DNA of 64,000 nucleotides from Faecalicatena orotica (GTDB lineage: Bacteria; Bacillota; Clostridia; Lachnospirales; Lachnospiraceae): the NCBI RefSeq assembly GCF_003149245.1, contig NZ_QGDL01000019.1, positions 41,487-105,486 of the forward strand, in the 5' to 3' direction. The notes beneath the pieces are model-generated. The model searched no databases. It was given only the letters and a program-made list of their open reading frames with translations, and had not been told where the DNA came from. Of this stretch, positions 55,518-64,000 are shown piece after piece (position 1 is the stretch's first letter; every line of letters starts with the position of its first letter). Made by a program: the position numbers and the translations under genes.

Positions 55518-55560
55518 AAAGAGGTCAAAAAAGTTGTGTACTTTTTTGACCTCTTTTATA
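55518..55560. terminator. Strong terminator after the TetR gene
   Basis: A 17-bp perfect stem (55518-55534 with 55540-55556) closes a 5-base loop and ends in TTTATATTC. The A-rich start also allows function on the minus strand. Confidence 0.93.
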
Positions 55561-55685
55561 TTCAGGTTATTCATTTATTTCACAAAGTCATTTTGGGAAG
55601 GTAAATCAATACGAAAGGGAAGATGTATTAAAGTCAGGAAAAAGATAAAATAAACTTACAAATTAGAGATAGGAGGTAATACAAA

Positions 55686-56732
55686 ATGAAAATCAAGCTA
55701 GGAATCATTGGATTCGGAGGCATGGGAAAATGGCATGCGCAAAATGCCCCCCGGGCAGGAGTTGAAATTGCTGCCGTGTGTGATATTGCTGAAGCGAAGC
55801 AGAAAGACGCTGCTGAAATGGGATATAAATTTTATAAGACAGCAGAAGAACTTCTGGAAGATCCTGACGTAAATACAGTTGTACTGACAGTTCCAAACCA
55901 TCTTCATAAAGAAATGTGTATTAAAGCTGCAGAATACGGAAAACACGTCATCACAGAAAAACCGGCGGCTTTGTCTGTGGCAGAATTGGATGAAATGGAA
56001 ACCGCCTGTAAGAAAGCAGGGGTTGTATTTACGGCACACCAGAACAGAAGATGGGATCGTGATATGCTCATAGTCAAGAAAGCCTTTGATGAAAAGCTGC
56101 TCGGAAATATTTTTACGATTGAGTCAAAGCTTCATTCAGGTAACGGATATATGCATGAATGGCATTTATATCAAAAATATGGCGGCGGCATGATTTATGA
56201 CTGGGGGGTCCATTTGATTGACCAGATTCTGTTTATGATGCCTGAAGCAAAAATCAAATCTGTCTATGCAGATATAAAAAACGTCCTTCATGAGGAAGTC
56301 GATGATTATTTTAAGATCATATTAAAGTTAGATAACGGTATTACGGCCCATATTGAACTTTCCACCTACATTCTGGAGTATCAGCCGAGATGGCTGGCAG
56401 CAGGAGATAAAGGAACCATGATTGTAAAATCCTTTGGATGCGACGGAAATATTTACCGGACCGGCAAGATGTTGGAAAAACTGCCTTCACAAATAGTAGA
56501 GACAGAAGCAGGCCCGACCAGACAGTTTGCACCAGTCCCGCCAGGAGGGATCGTAAAAGAAGAACTGCCGGAAGTAGATACCGACTGGGTTGATTTTTAT
56601 AAAAATGTAGATGGTGTACTGAATGGCAGGGAAGAATCTATCATTAAGATTTCTGAAGTGCGCCGTGTGCTTTCAGTCATGGAGGCTGCCCGGCAATCAG
56701 CACAAACCCGTGAGGCGATACTTTTTGAGTAA
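55686..56732 (+). CDS. Gfo/Idh/MocA-family NAD(P)-dependent oxidoreductase
   Basis: 348 residues. NAD(P)-binding IIGFGGMGKWHAQN at the N-terminus and the family EKP motif in ITEKPAALSVAELDE. The substrate-side region has LIDQILFMMPEAK and a probable catalytic His/Asp pair in YDWGVHLID. ATAGGAGG precedes the ATG. As first gene of the C-glycoside deglycosidase cluster it probably oxidises or reduces a sugar hydroxyl, for example recycling 3-oxo-glucose, while its neighbour at 56767 does the reverse step. Which does which cannot be read from the sequence. Confidence 0.9.
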   Translation: MKIKLGIIGFGGMGKWHAQNAPRAGVEIAAVCDIAEAKQKDAAEMGYKFYKTAEELLEDPDVNTVVLTVPNHLHKEMCIKAAEYGKHVITEKPAALSVAELDEMETACKKAGVVFTAHQNRRWDRDMLIVKKAFDEKLLGNIFTIESKLHSGNGYMHEWHLYQKYGGGMIYDWGVHLIDQILFMMPEAKIKSVYADIKNVLHEEVDDYFKIILKLDNGITAHIELSTYILEYQPRWLAAGDKGTMIVKSFGCDGNIYRTGKMLEKLPSQIVETEAGPTRQFAPVPPGGIVKEELPEVDTDWVDFYKNVDGVLNGREESIIKISEVRRVLSVMEAARQSAQTREAILFE

Positions 56733-56766
56733 ATATTAAAACAATAAAAAATTAGGAGGAGTTAAA

Positions 56767-57870
56767 ATGAGCAAATTAAAAGTGGCAATTATTGGATGTG
56801 GAGGTATTGCAAATCAGAAACATTTCCCCGCACTGCAAAATAATACAGAACTGGCGGAAATCACGGCATTCTGCGACCTTATTGAAGAACGTGCGGCAAA
56901 AGCAGCAAAAGAATATGGCGCACCGGGTGCAGGTGTTTATACTGATTATAAGAAGCTTCTCAAAGAAACGGATGCAGATGTTGTACATATCTGTACTCCG
57001 AATGTTTCACACAGCGAAATTGCAATTGCGTCATTCGAAGCAAAAAAACATGTATATTGTGAAAAGCCAATGTCGCACAGCACAGCAGAAGCAGAGAAAA
57101 TGATAGAGGCATGGAAGAAGTCCGGCATGCAGTTCACGGTTGGTTATCAGAACCGGTTCCGCCCAGATGTACAGAATCTGCATGCCTCCTGCGAAAAAGG
57201 AGAACTGGGGGATATCTACTATGGAAAAGCACATGCGGTCCGCAGGAGAGGTGTTCCGACATGGGGTGTATTCATGGACAAAGAGCAGCAGGGCGGCGGT
57301 CCGTTAATTGATATCGGGACACATGCGCTGGATATTACTCTGTGGTGCATGAACAATTATGAAATAGAAAGTGTAACAGGTTCTGTATTTTACAAACTGG
57401 GAAATCTGCAGCAGGCAACAGAAGGGAACCTGTTCGGGCCGTGGGATCCTGATACCTTTGAAGTAGAAGATTCCGCTATGGGATACATAAAATTGAAAAA
57501 CGGGGCAGCCATTCATCTTGAGGCAAGCTGGGCAATTAATATGAAGGAATCCAGAGAAGCCTCTGCCACATTATGTGGTACAGCTGCCGGTGCCGAGATA
57601 CACTCGGGAATGAGTTATTCCAAGAACGAACTGATCTATAACCGGGGAAGAAACGGGCAGTTAATGGAAGAAACATTGTCATCTGTCGGAGGCGTGGCTT
57701 ATTTTGGCGGCGGCGGCGGTGAAGAGGGAACCATTGACTGCAGACAATGGCTGAATGCGGTAAAAAATAATACACAGCCGTTGGTAAAACCGGAAGAAGC
57801 CCTGACCGTAACGAAAGTTCTGGAGGCAATATACCAGTCAGCTAAAGAAAATAGGGAAATTAAATTTTAA
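56767..57870 (+). CDS. Gfo/Idh/MocA-family oxidoreductase, DgpA-like (C-glycoside 3-oxidation)
   Basis: 367 residues. NAD-binding IIGCGGIANQKHFPALQ, EKP motif VYCEKPMSHSTAEAEKMIE, and the active-site segment GGGPLIDIGTHALDITLW with Asp/His. It lies immediately before the two deglycosidase subunit genes, as DgpA does in puerarin-degrading gut bacteria, where it oxidises C3 of the glucose unit before C-C cleavage. TAGGAGG precedes the ATG. The assignment to 3-oxidation rests on this context plus family, not on residues alone. Confidence 0.88.
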   Translation: MSKLKVAIIGCGGIANQKHFPALQNNTELAEITAFCDLIEERAAKAAKEYGAPGAGVYTDYKKLLKETDADVVHICTPNVSHSEIAIASFEAKKHVYCEKPMSHSTAEAEKMIEAWKKSGMQFTVGYQNRFRPDVQNLHASCEKGELGDIYYGKAHAVRRRGVPTWGVFMDKEQQGGGPLIDIGTHALDITLWCMNNYEIESVTGSVFYKLGNLQQATEGNLFGPWDPDTFEVEDSAMGYIKLKNGAAIHLEASWAINMKESREASATLCGTAAGAEIHSGMSYSKNELIYNRGRNGQLMEETLSSVGGVAYFGGGGGEEGTIDCRQWLNAVKNNTQPLVKPEEALTVTKVLEAIYQSAKENREIKF

Positions 57871-57889
57871 ACACGGGAGGTAAATGTCA

Positions 57890-58321
57890 ATGGCTTTTGC
57901 AATGAGAATAAATTTTGTAGATGTAGTATGTGATAACAGCTTGAAAAATATCTTTACAAATGGTAATAAAACTGGATATCAGTTCGATATCAGACTCAGC
58001 TATTACAGGGGACATTTTCTATCCGTGATTGACGAACTGAAAGTGAAAGTTGACGGGCAGGAAGTTCATGAAGATAACATTAAATTCTGTATACATGGAA
58101 AAGAGTTTGGTATATGCCAGCTTCATGATCTCGTGTCAGAATTCTGGACAATCACGGAACCGGCAACAATAAAAGTTTTTAATGATGGTGGATTAGAACC
58201 GGGAGAGCATGAAATTGATGTCACATTAATGTTCCATTCCCCTTATATGCCGCTTAGTGATACAGAATATATGCCGATCGACAGCTGCGGGATCAAGAAA
58301 CTGATGCTTGCAGAATTTTGA
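57890..58321 (+). CDS. C-glycoside deglycosidase beta subunit (DgpB-like)
   Basis: 143 residues from ATG 57890, with GGGAGG 9 bp upstream; an ATG at 57884 is too close to the site. The small beta-sandwich protein matches the C-glycoside deglycosidase beta-subunit family (DUF6379): MRINFVDVVCDNSLKNIFTN, YQFDIRLSYYRGHFLSVIDE, EFWTITEPATIKVFNDGGLE and DVTLMFHSPYMPLSD. In known enzymes it forms a heterocomplex with the TIM-barrel alpha subunit encoded next door and is needed for activity. The intergenic gap to the alpha subunit is 16 bp. Confidence 0.9.
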   Translation: MAFAMRINFVDVVCDNSLKNIFTNGNKTGYQFDIRLSYYRGHFLSVIDELKVKVDGQEVHEDNIKFCIHGKEFGICQLHDLVSEFWTITEPATIKVFNDGGLEPGEHEIDVTLMFHSPYMPLSDTEYMPIDSCGIKKLMLAEF

Positions 58322-58337
58322 GAAGGGAGAAAAAATT

Positions 58338-59318
58338 ATGAGTAATATTAAACTTGGTATTACACTCTATTGTTTTACACGAGAATACTGCAGAGGAGAG
58401 ATGTCGCTGGAGGATTGCATTCGTAAGGCAAAAGAAATCGGAGCAGAAGGATATGAAATTGTTGCTACACAGATGATTCCATCGTATCCCTATATCAGCG
58501 ATAAGTTTCTCGGGGAGATCCAGGCAATTTCACAGTATTATGATATCAAACCTGTCAGCTATGGAGCCAATATGGACCGTGGAATGAGAGGCGACCGCAA
58601 CCTGACAGAAGATGAAATGCTGCAGATGGCCATTAATGATGTGAAGAGTGCCAATAAAATGGGGTGTAAGATTATGAGAGAACAGTTTCTCTTAAGTCCC
58701 GGTGCAATGGCAAGACTGGCCCCGTATGCAGAAGCTTATGATGTTAAAGTTGGTATCGAAATACATAATCCGGAAACTCCCAATACACCAATTATGAGAG
58801 AATATCTGGAAGTTTTTGAAAAGACCGGGTCAAAATATCTGGGCTTTGTACCGGATTTCGGGCTTTTTGCTACCAGACCCAATAAACCAATGTGGGACGA
58901 AGCGTTAGAAGCCGGAACACCATTGGAAATCTTAGAAATGGCAAAGGAAATGAGGCTGAATGAAGTACCACTGGAAGAAGCAATGGGCCGTCTAGCAAAG
59001 GCCGGGGCAACGGGTCCGGCCTTTGGCGCCCTTCAGGGAATGTACGGATTTGTACAGTTCAGAAAAGACTGCACAGCAGAACTGGAAGGTCTGAAAGAAA
59101 TAATGCCATACTGTTTCCATATGCATGGAAAATTCCACTATTTAAGCGAAGATCTGCAGGAAGCGAGTATTCCATATCATAAAATTATGCCGGTAATTGA
59201 AGAATCTGACTTTGAAGGATATATTGTTTCGGAGTATGAAGACCATGCATCAGGAAATGCAGTTGAAATGACCAGAAGACATATTGCCATGATGAAAAAA
59301 CTACTGGGAAGATCATAA
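58338..59318 (+). CDS. C-glycoside deglycosidase alpha subunit (DgpC-like, TIM barrel)
   Basis: 326 residues from ATG 58338 (AGAAGGGAG upstream). A xylose-isomerase-like TIM barrel. Four likely metal ligands appear in order: Glu in VGIEIHNPET, Asp in GFVPDFGLFA, His in CFHMHGKFHY and Glu in YIVSEYEDH. This matches the Mn-dependent alpha subunit that cleaves the aglycone-sugar C-C bond of 3-oxo-C-glycosides by beta-elimination-like chemistry. Family and gene order (oxidoreductase, beta, alpha) support the call. The aglycone, flavone-6/8-C or isoflavone-8-C, cannot be predicted. Confidence 0.88.
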   Translation: MSNIKLGITLYCFTREYCRGEMSLEDCIRKAKEIGAEGYEIVATQMIPSYPYISDKFLGEIQAISQYYDIKPVSYGANMDRGMRGDRNLTEDEMLQMAINDVKSANKMGCKIMREQFLLSPGAMARLAPYAEAYDVKVGIEIHNPETPNTPIMREYLEVFEKTGSKYLGFVPDFGLFATRPNKPMWDEALEAGTPLEILEMAKEMRLNEVPLEEAMGRLAKAGATGPAFGALQGMYGFVQFRKDCTAELEGLKEIMPYCFHMHGKFHYLSEDLQEASIPYHKIMPVIEESDFEGYIVSEYEDHASGNAVEMTRRHIAMMKKLLGRS

Positions 59319-59339
59319 TAAGATAAAAAACTATAAATT

Positions 59340-59439
59340 CTTGACAAAAAAGCATATGGGATAGTGCCATATCTCATATGCTTAAGGATGAAAAACAACC
59401 TCGTATTCATATTAATTCCTTAAAATATATTTTGTCAAG
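59340..59439. repeat. Nested inverted repeats between the deglycosidase and transporter genes
   Basis: An outer pair CTTGACAAAA (59340-59349) and TTTTGTCAAG (59430-59439) encloses a 13-bp hairpin with one G-U pair (59351-59363 with 59370-59382, loop GTGCCA). Read on the minus strand the inner hairpin is followed by TTTTTTGTC, a good terminator; read on the plus strand it is a leader structure before the transporter's ribosome site (59448). Role unknown. Confidence 0.7.
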
Positions 59440-59459
59440 ACAATATTGGGAGGATTTAA

Positions 59460-60836
59460 ATGGAATCAAAGAAGAGATTATCGAAGGGTACACTTTTTGC
59501 ATATGGGTGTGGTGATTTTGCCAGTAATTTATGCTGGACCTTTATTGGAAGCTATCTGAGCGTTTTCTATACAGATGTAGTAGGTATGGCTCCGGCGGCG
59601 GCATCTGCTATTATGTTGATTGCAAAAATATGGGATGGCGTCAATGACCCGATGTTTGGGGCAATTGCTGAACGTACAAATACAAAGAAAGGAAGATTCC
59701 GCCCTTATATATTTTATGGAAGTCCGTTTCTGGCATTGTTTGCGGTTCTAGCATTTACTACTCTGGGGACCGGAAAAACAGCAATCGTATGGGCAGCTTT
59801 TACTTACATAGCCTGCGGCATGCTTTATACAGTAGTAAATTTGTCTTATGGATCTCTGTCAACCGTTATGACAACAAATCCGGAAGATATCGCACAACTG
59901 ACCAGCTGGAGAATGATGGGAACAAATATCAGTTCTGTTTTTATAAATGCCGTGAGCGCGCCGCTGTTACTTAGGTTTTCTGATGGTTCTGCTACGTATA
60001 CTGCTGCCGGATATACAAAAGTAGCCATTATTTATTCAATCTGTGCGCTTCCACTTTTCTATTTTGTATATGCAAAATGTAAAGAAACAATTATACCTGC
60101 TGCAAATGCGACAAGAGTGCCAGTCTCTAAAAGCATTAAGTCTGTACTTAGCAACAAACCACTCATGCTGATTTTCGCAATTCAATTTTTAGCAATGACA
60201 GCATTCTTTGGGCGCATGGGTGTTATTGTGTATTATCTGATATATAATGTACAGCGTTTTGACCTAATTTCTTTATTCATGTCACTGCCTTCCTTATGTA
60301 CTGTAATCGGCATTATTGTAACAAAAAATTATATTATCAGAGTAGGAAAGAAAAAAATGTGTGCCATTGGATACATTGGCGCAGGATGTTCCCTTATTGC
60401 CATTTATATTGTCGGAAGAACGATTGGGTATACGAATATACCTGTCTTACTTATACTGCACGCATTATATGGATTCTTCTGTTTCTCTTTCCCGATTCCT
60501 ATGGCGATGATTCCGGAAGCCATTAATTATCAGGAAGAAAAAATGGGGATTCGGGCAGATGGAACTTCTTATGCAACGGTATCCTTATCAACTAAATTTG
60601 GTTCTGCGATCGGAGTGTCCGGAGCATTGCTGATAATGGGGGCTACAGGTTATATAGCTAATACAGAACAGAGTGCTTCAGCATTAGCTGGAATTAACCT
60701 GACAGTAAACCTTGTATTTGGCATCTTGTTCCTGCTGTGTCTCCTGCCATTAAGGCTTTACCCATTAAACGAAGAAAAAAATGCTGCAATCAGAGCAAAG
60801 CTGGATGAAAGAGCCAAAAAAACAATAAATCAATAA
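59460..60836 (+). CDS. GPH-family cation symporter (probable C-glycoside transporter)
   Basis: 458 residues with about 12 membrane helices. MelB-family motifs: GTLFAYGCGDFASNLCWTFI at the N-terminus and IWDGVNDPMFGAIAERTNTK with KKGRFRPY. GGGAGG precedes the ATG. It is related to the symporter at 22314 in family only. Its position after the deglycosidase genes suggests it imports the intact C-glycoside, which must be oxidised in the cytoplasm before cleavage. Confidence 0.93.
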   Translation: MESKKRLSKGTLFAYGCGDFASNLCWTFIGSYLSVFYTDVVGMAPAAASAIMLIAKIWDGVNDPMFGAIAERTNTKKGRFRPYIFYGSPFLALFAVLAFTTLGTGKTAIVWAAFTYIACGMLYTVVNLSYGSLSTVMTTNPEDIAQLTSWRMMGTNISSVFINAVSAPLLLRFSDGSATYTAAGYTKVAIIYSICALPLFYFVYAKCKETIIPAANATRVPVSKSIKSVLSNKPLMLIFAIQFLAMTAFFGRMGVIVYYLIYNVQRFDLISLFMSLPSLCTVIGIIVTKNYIIRVGKKKMCAIGYIGAGCSLIAIYIVGRTIGYTNIPVLLILHALYGFFCFSFPIPMAMIPEAINYQEEKMGIRADGTSYATVSLSTKFGSAIGVSGALLIMGATGYIANTEQSASALAGINLTVNLVFGILFLLCLLPLRLYPLNEEKNAAIRAKLDERAKKTINQ

Positions 60837-60970
60837 AACATATTTCATGGAAAAGTTGTGGACAGAATAATGTTCATGACTTTTTCCAGTGTCAGAATTT
60901 CTTTACAAATTGCAGTAAGTACTTTAATCTTATCATATAGATATATATGGGTACGGGAGGATACTATTTT

Positions 60971-63379
60971 ATGGATGGGTATGCAAGGAAAGAAAAACTC
61001 AGGATACAAATTCTGAACAGAGCAGAAGAAGATGAGCACTTTCATCAAGATTTTGAGCTTTTATATATACTGGAAGGAAACCTGACAGTAAAAACAGGTG
61101 AAAAAACAACACATATGACGGAAGAAGATATTCTGGTCCTTAATGCAAATAAAAAGCATAGTCTGTCAGGATCGGATAACATTTTATTCGTTAAGCTTCT
61201 GATCAGCTATGAGCTGATCAGTGACGTATATCAGAGTCTGGATATTATAATCTGGTGTGATTCTACACGAGATGAAAGCGAAAGTTTTGAAGACCTCCGT
61301 ATAGTCTTGAAAAAGCTGCTTTCCCAGTATCTGAATACCCGGGGCAATACCGCTGACTTTGGACATATTTCACTCTGCTATCGAATCATGGAGATTCTAA
61401 CCGTAAATTTTCTGGTCAGTTCACTGAATAGAGACAATATGTCGGAAAAGGACCGGTTTGAGAGCCGGATACTTCAAATCAACAATTACATACGGTCTAA
61501 TTACAATCAGCCAATTAGTCTGAATGATCTTGCCGATAAGCTCTACCTCTCAAATGGTTATCTGTCACGTTTTTTTAAGAAAAATTTTGGAATGAGTTTT
61601 GCAGAGTATCTGGCTAATATCCGTCTGTATCATGCAGTGGACGAGCTATTGTATTCCAATGTTCCAATTACCCGGATAGCTTATGATAATGGTTTTGCGA
61701 GTGTTGCTATTTTTAATAAGTCCTTTAAAAAGGCATATGGAGAGACACCTTCTGTATTTCGTAAAAAATCAAAAGAACAATTACTGGAAAAAGATAAAGC
61801 GGAGAGCCTTAATGCCGTAGAAAAGCGTCTGGAAAGTTTTTTTGCACCACAGAATATAAAACAGAAAAAAAGTCAGTCCAAAAACCTGATATCCGCCTGT
61901 TATTCGGTTCAGCATAAAATACAGCTTAAGACCTGTTGGAAGAAGCTTCTGAATGCAGGCCCGGCTGAGGATCTTCTCCGTTCAGAAGTCAGAGAACATA
62001 TTATACTCCTAAATGAATCTCTTGGTTTCGAATACGTACGATTCTGGAATATTTTTTCAAAGCAGATGTTGATTGATATAAAGAACCCGGATGCTGAATA
62101 CAATTTTTCCAGACTGGATGGAATTCTCGACTTCCTGATACAGCAGGGGATAAAACCTCTTATTGAACTCGGGCAGAAGCCAAGAAGGATACAGAAAAGT
62201 GTACGAAAAGCATTATATTTTGAAGAAGTATCACCGGTATTTACGGAACTGCAGGAATGGCAGATGATAATGGAAGCATTAATGAGCCATCTGATAAACC
62301 GATATGGACAGGATCAGGTGGATACATGGCAAATGGAATTGTGGCTGGATGAGCAAATGATAGAAAGAGATAACGATTACAATGATTACTTTACTCTGTT
62401 TAATCTTATATCAAAAATAGTAAAAAACTACAGCCGAAAAATTAAACTCGGTGGCTGCGGAATACAGACAAATTTTGCCTTAAACTCTACCGAGAAATTT
62501 CTACAGAAATGGAATCAGCAGGAATGCCGGCCGGATTTTATTTCTATTCTGAATTATGCTTATATGAGAGGCGAAGAAGATTTGGAAATGTATTCAAAGC
62601 GAAGTACGGATAATGCCTTTCTTTATCATGGTGTGTCATCTGTTAAAAAGATGATGAATGAAGCTGGTATGGAAGATATCAAGCTCTATGTAACGGAATG
62701 GAACCTGACGGTCTCTGACAGGAATTATATTAATGATACCTGTTTTAAGGGTGCATATATCATTAAAAATATATTAGATATTTATGGTGAAATTGATGTT
62801 CTGGGTTATTTTCTGGGAAGTGACAGGGTATCTGAATATTTTGACTCTAATGCACTGCTTCACGGAGGTACAGGACTCTTGACCAAAGACGGTATTTTAA
62901 AGCCTGCCGGATTTGCTTTTGATTTTTTGAACCAGCTATACGGATATTATGTCGGACATAGTCAAAATCACTTGGTTACAACCGACGGACGCCGTGCATA
63001 CGGTATTATATGTCATAACCAGAAAAAATTGAATTACAATTACTATTTCACTGAGGAGGATAAACTGGAAAAAGAACATATATGGAAATACTTTGAAGAC
63101 CAGGACGGGATGGAATTAAAAATAGAACTCAAAGATCTAGACAACGGCCTTTATCAGATGAAAACATACCGGATGAACGAGCAGAGCGGAAGTGTACTGA
63201 GTATATGGGGAGAAATGGATTATGTTAAGGAGTTATCACGAAGTGATATCAAATATTTCAGAAGGGTATGTGAGCCGAAACTGATGATTCAAAAAGTAGA
63301 GGTAAAGAAGGGGCAGGCTGTTCTGGAGGTTCAGTTGGAAGCAAATGAATTTGCTTTTATACGATTTATAAAAATATAA
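60971..63379 (+). CDS. AraC-family regulator fused to a GH39-like (beta-xylosidase-like) domain
   Basis: 802 residues from ATG 60971 (GGGAGG 9 bp upstream). An N-terminal cupin (about 1-100; HFHQDFELLYILEGNLTV) is followed by two helix-turn-helix motifs (about 180-275; ISLNDLADKLYLSNGYLSRF; ITRIAYDNGFASVAIFNKSF). A TIM-barrel domain of GH39 type (about 300-800) then follows. The nucleophile position is kept (Glu576 in YVTEWN), but the usual WNEP acid/base segment reads WLDE (458-461). The barrel is therefore probably a sugar sensor rather than an enzyme. It likely controls the C-glycoside cluster just upstream. Confidence 0.87.
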   Translation: MDGYARKEKLRIQILNRAEEDEHFHQDFELLYILEGNLTVKTGEKTTHMTEEDILVLNANKKHSLSGSDNILFVKLLISYELISDVYQSLDIIIWCDSTRDESESFEDLRIVLKKLLSQYLNTRGNTADFGHISLCYRIMEILTVNFLVSSLNRDNMSEKDRFESRILQINNYIRSNYNQPISLNDLADKLYLSNGYLSRFFKKNFGMSFAEYLANIRLYHAVDELLYSNVPITRIAYDNGFASVAIFNKSFKKAYGETPSVFRKKSKEQLLEKDKAESLNAVEKRLESFFAPQNIKQKKSQSKNLISACYSVQHKIQLKTCWKKLLNAGPAEDLLRSEVREHIILLNESLGFEYVRFWNIFSKQMLIDIKNPDAEYNFSRLDGILDFLIQQGIKPLIELGQKPRRIQKSVRKALYFEEVSPVFTELQEWQMIMEALMSHLINRYGQDQVDTWQMELWLDEQMIERDNDYNDYFTLFNLISKIVKNYSRKIKLGGCGIQTNFALNSTEKFLQKWNQQECRPDFISILNYAYMRGEEDLEMYSKRSTDNAFLYHGVSSVKKMMNEAGMEDIKLYVTEWNLTVSDRNYINDTCFKGAYIIKNILDIYGEIDVLGYFLGSDRVSEYFDSNALLHGGTGLLTKDGILKPAGFAFDFLNQLYGYYVGHSQNHLVTTDGRRAYGIICHNQKKLNYNYYFTEEDKLEKEHIWKYFEDQDGMELKIELKDLDNGLYQMKTYRMNEQSGSVLSIWGEMDYVKELSRSDIKYFRRVCEPKLMIQKVEVKKGQAVLEVQLEANEFAFIRFIKI

Positions 63380-63391
63380 ACTATAGATATG

Positions 63392-63499
63392 AGAGGTGGA
63401 TATCGATATTCTGGAGGATCGCCTGTTTCTGACCAGCAAGGCCTGCGCCATCTTGAAGAATTCATCAGCATGGCCCGGAAGCTTTCCCTGAACTTATAA
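63392..63499 (+). pseudogene. Unidentified C-terminal gene remnant
   Basis: An open frame without start codon ends at TAA 63497 and encodes GLRHLEEFISMARKLSLNL. It looks like the C-terminal helix of a larger, more GC-rich gene that has been lost. I cannot name the family. Confidence 0.3.
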
Positions 63500-63507
63500 C
63501 TGTTAAA

Positions 63508-63609
63508 ATTTGGAGTTGTGGAGGTAAAAATGGAATTTCAAAAAGACGGATAAAGGCATTTGAAATTGCGAACCGCCTTATAGAAAATGAAATTGCAAGC
63601 AAGATATAG
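63508..63609 (+). other. Short decayed open frame
   Basis: One frame encodes WSCGGKNGISKRRIKAFEIA and NRLIENEIASKI before a TAG at 63607. In another frame GTGGAGGTAAAAATG starts a peptide of only seven codons. Probably a fragment of a lost gene; no function recognised. Confidence 0.25.
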
Positions 63610-63637
63610 GTGATTCGAAAGTTATGGAGGTGAGTAA

Positions 63638-64000
63638 ATGTATTTATCTGAATATTGCGATGTGAATTATGAAGAGACGTATAATGTAGTATTTGTGAAG
63701 TGGAAAAAGTTTTGTTGTAAAGGTAATTATAGAAAACCTTTAGAGCATGCATTAGAGGTTATAAAGCAATACAAATGTAATTATGTTGCGGATACCAGAA
63801 CTGGATTTGAAAACATACCAGAAGATACTAAATGGGTTGCTGACTATTTTATGCCTAAGGCAGTTGAATATGGGTGTCAATGTATCTATTTTATTATTGA
63901 TGAAAAAAATTCATTGAAAGAAGAACTGGAGGGGCAGGAGAAAGATTCTGATAGCTTGATACAGTTTAAATATATCTTTCAAATAGAAGAAATTCTAAAT
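63638..64000 (+). CDS. Hypothetical protein, possibly STAS/SpoIIAA-like, cut by window edge
   Basis: Starts at ATG 63638 with ATGGAGG upstream and stays open for 121 codons to the end of the window. The visible part is a small alpha/beta protein: strand VVFVKWKKF, helix LEHALEVIKQY, strand CNYVADTRT, then NIPEDTKWVADYFMPKAVEY and strand CQCIYFIID. The pattern recalls STAS-like or SpoIIAA-like single-domain proteins, but the similarity is structural impression only. The next genes are outside the window. Confidence 0.6.
   Translation, partial: MYLSEYCDVNYEETYNVVFVKWKKFCCKGNYRKPLEHALEVIKQYKCNYVADTRTGFENIPEDTKWVADYFMPKAVEYGCQCIYFIIDEKNSLKEELEGQEKDSDSLIQFKYIFQIEEILN

Overview
The window reads as chromosomal DNA of an anaerobic gut Firmicute, most likely a Lachnospiraceae-type Clostridium. 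The grounds are moderate-to-low GC, strong AGGAGG ribosome binding sites, many YesM/YesN and LytTR/GHKL two-component systems, GPH-type sugar symporters, flavodoxins, domain-permuted GH3 enzymes and a C-glycoside deglycosidase. I saw no rRNA, tRNA, CRISPR array, insertion sequence or prophage.

Layout. 1-1000: the end of an ABC ATPase gene, then a compact type I toxin-antitoxin locus of Fst/par design. 1038-12140: a LysR regulator divergent from a small conserved protein, a run of flavodoxins and iron-sulfur flavoprotein-like reductases (some decayed), a DUF4405 membrane protein, then a LytTR response regulator, a GHKL sensor kinase and a membrane-anchored GH3 protein. 12208-19411: a second, partly decayed copy of the same plan: LysR broken by one stop codon, a paralogous small protein, a gutted aldo/keto reductase, then intact regulator, kinase and GH3. 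19529-22124: an AraC regulator and an AlbA_2-type regulator. 22314-29786: a glycoside operon (GPH symporter, GH78 rhamnosidase, MBL hydrolase, ROK kinase, GH1). 29860-38919: a YesMN two-component system divergent from an ABC sugar transporter operon ending in an ADP-ribosylglycohydrolase-like protein, a DUF4867 protein and an RpiB-type isomerase. 39054-45654: an AraC/YesN remnant and a third LytTR/GHKL/GH3 module. 45896-48220: MerR plus ABC-2 exporter. 48217-53117: LysR divergent from a large Fe-S/FAD oxidoreductase with HypA and HypB. 53216-55444: a tandem NTF2-like protein, a broken alpha/beta hydrolase and a TetR regulator. 55686-63379: a C-glycoside deglycosidase cluster (two Gfo/Idh/MocA oxidoreductases, beta and alpha subunits, symporter, AraC-GH39 fusion). 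The right edge holds remnants and a truncated gene.

How it may work together. Two clusters are suited to plant flavonoid glycosides: one for rhamnosyl-glucosides (rhamnosidase, then kinase and 6-phospho-beta-glucosidase) and one for C-glycosides. The most unusual element is the module 'LytTR regulator + GHKL kinase + membrane-tethered, domain-permuted GH3', present three times. Each GH3 gene is preceded by a pair of LytTR-like half-sites 21 bp apart, with a -10 element 56-58 bp downstream of the first GTT. This suggests that each cell-surface glycosidase is a direct target of its neighbouring two-component system. The signal is unknown, and no AgrB/AgrD-type peptide gene is visible.
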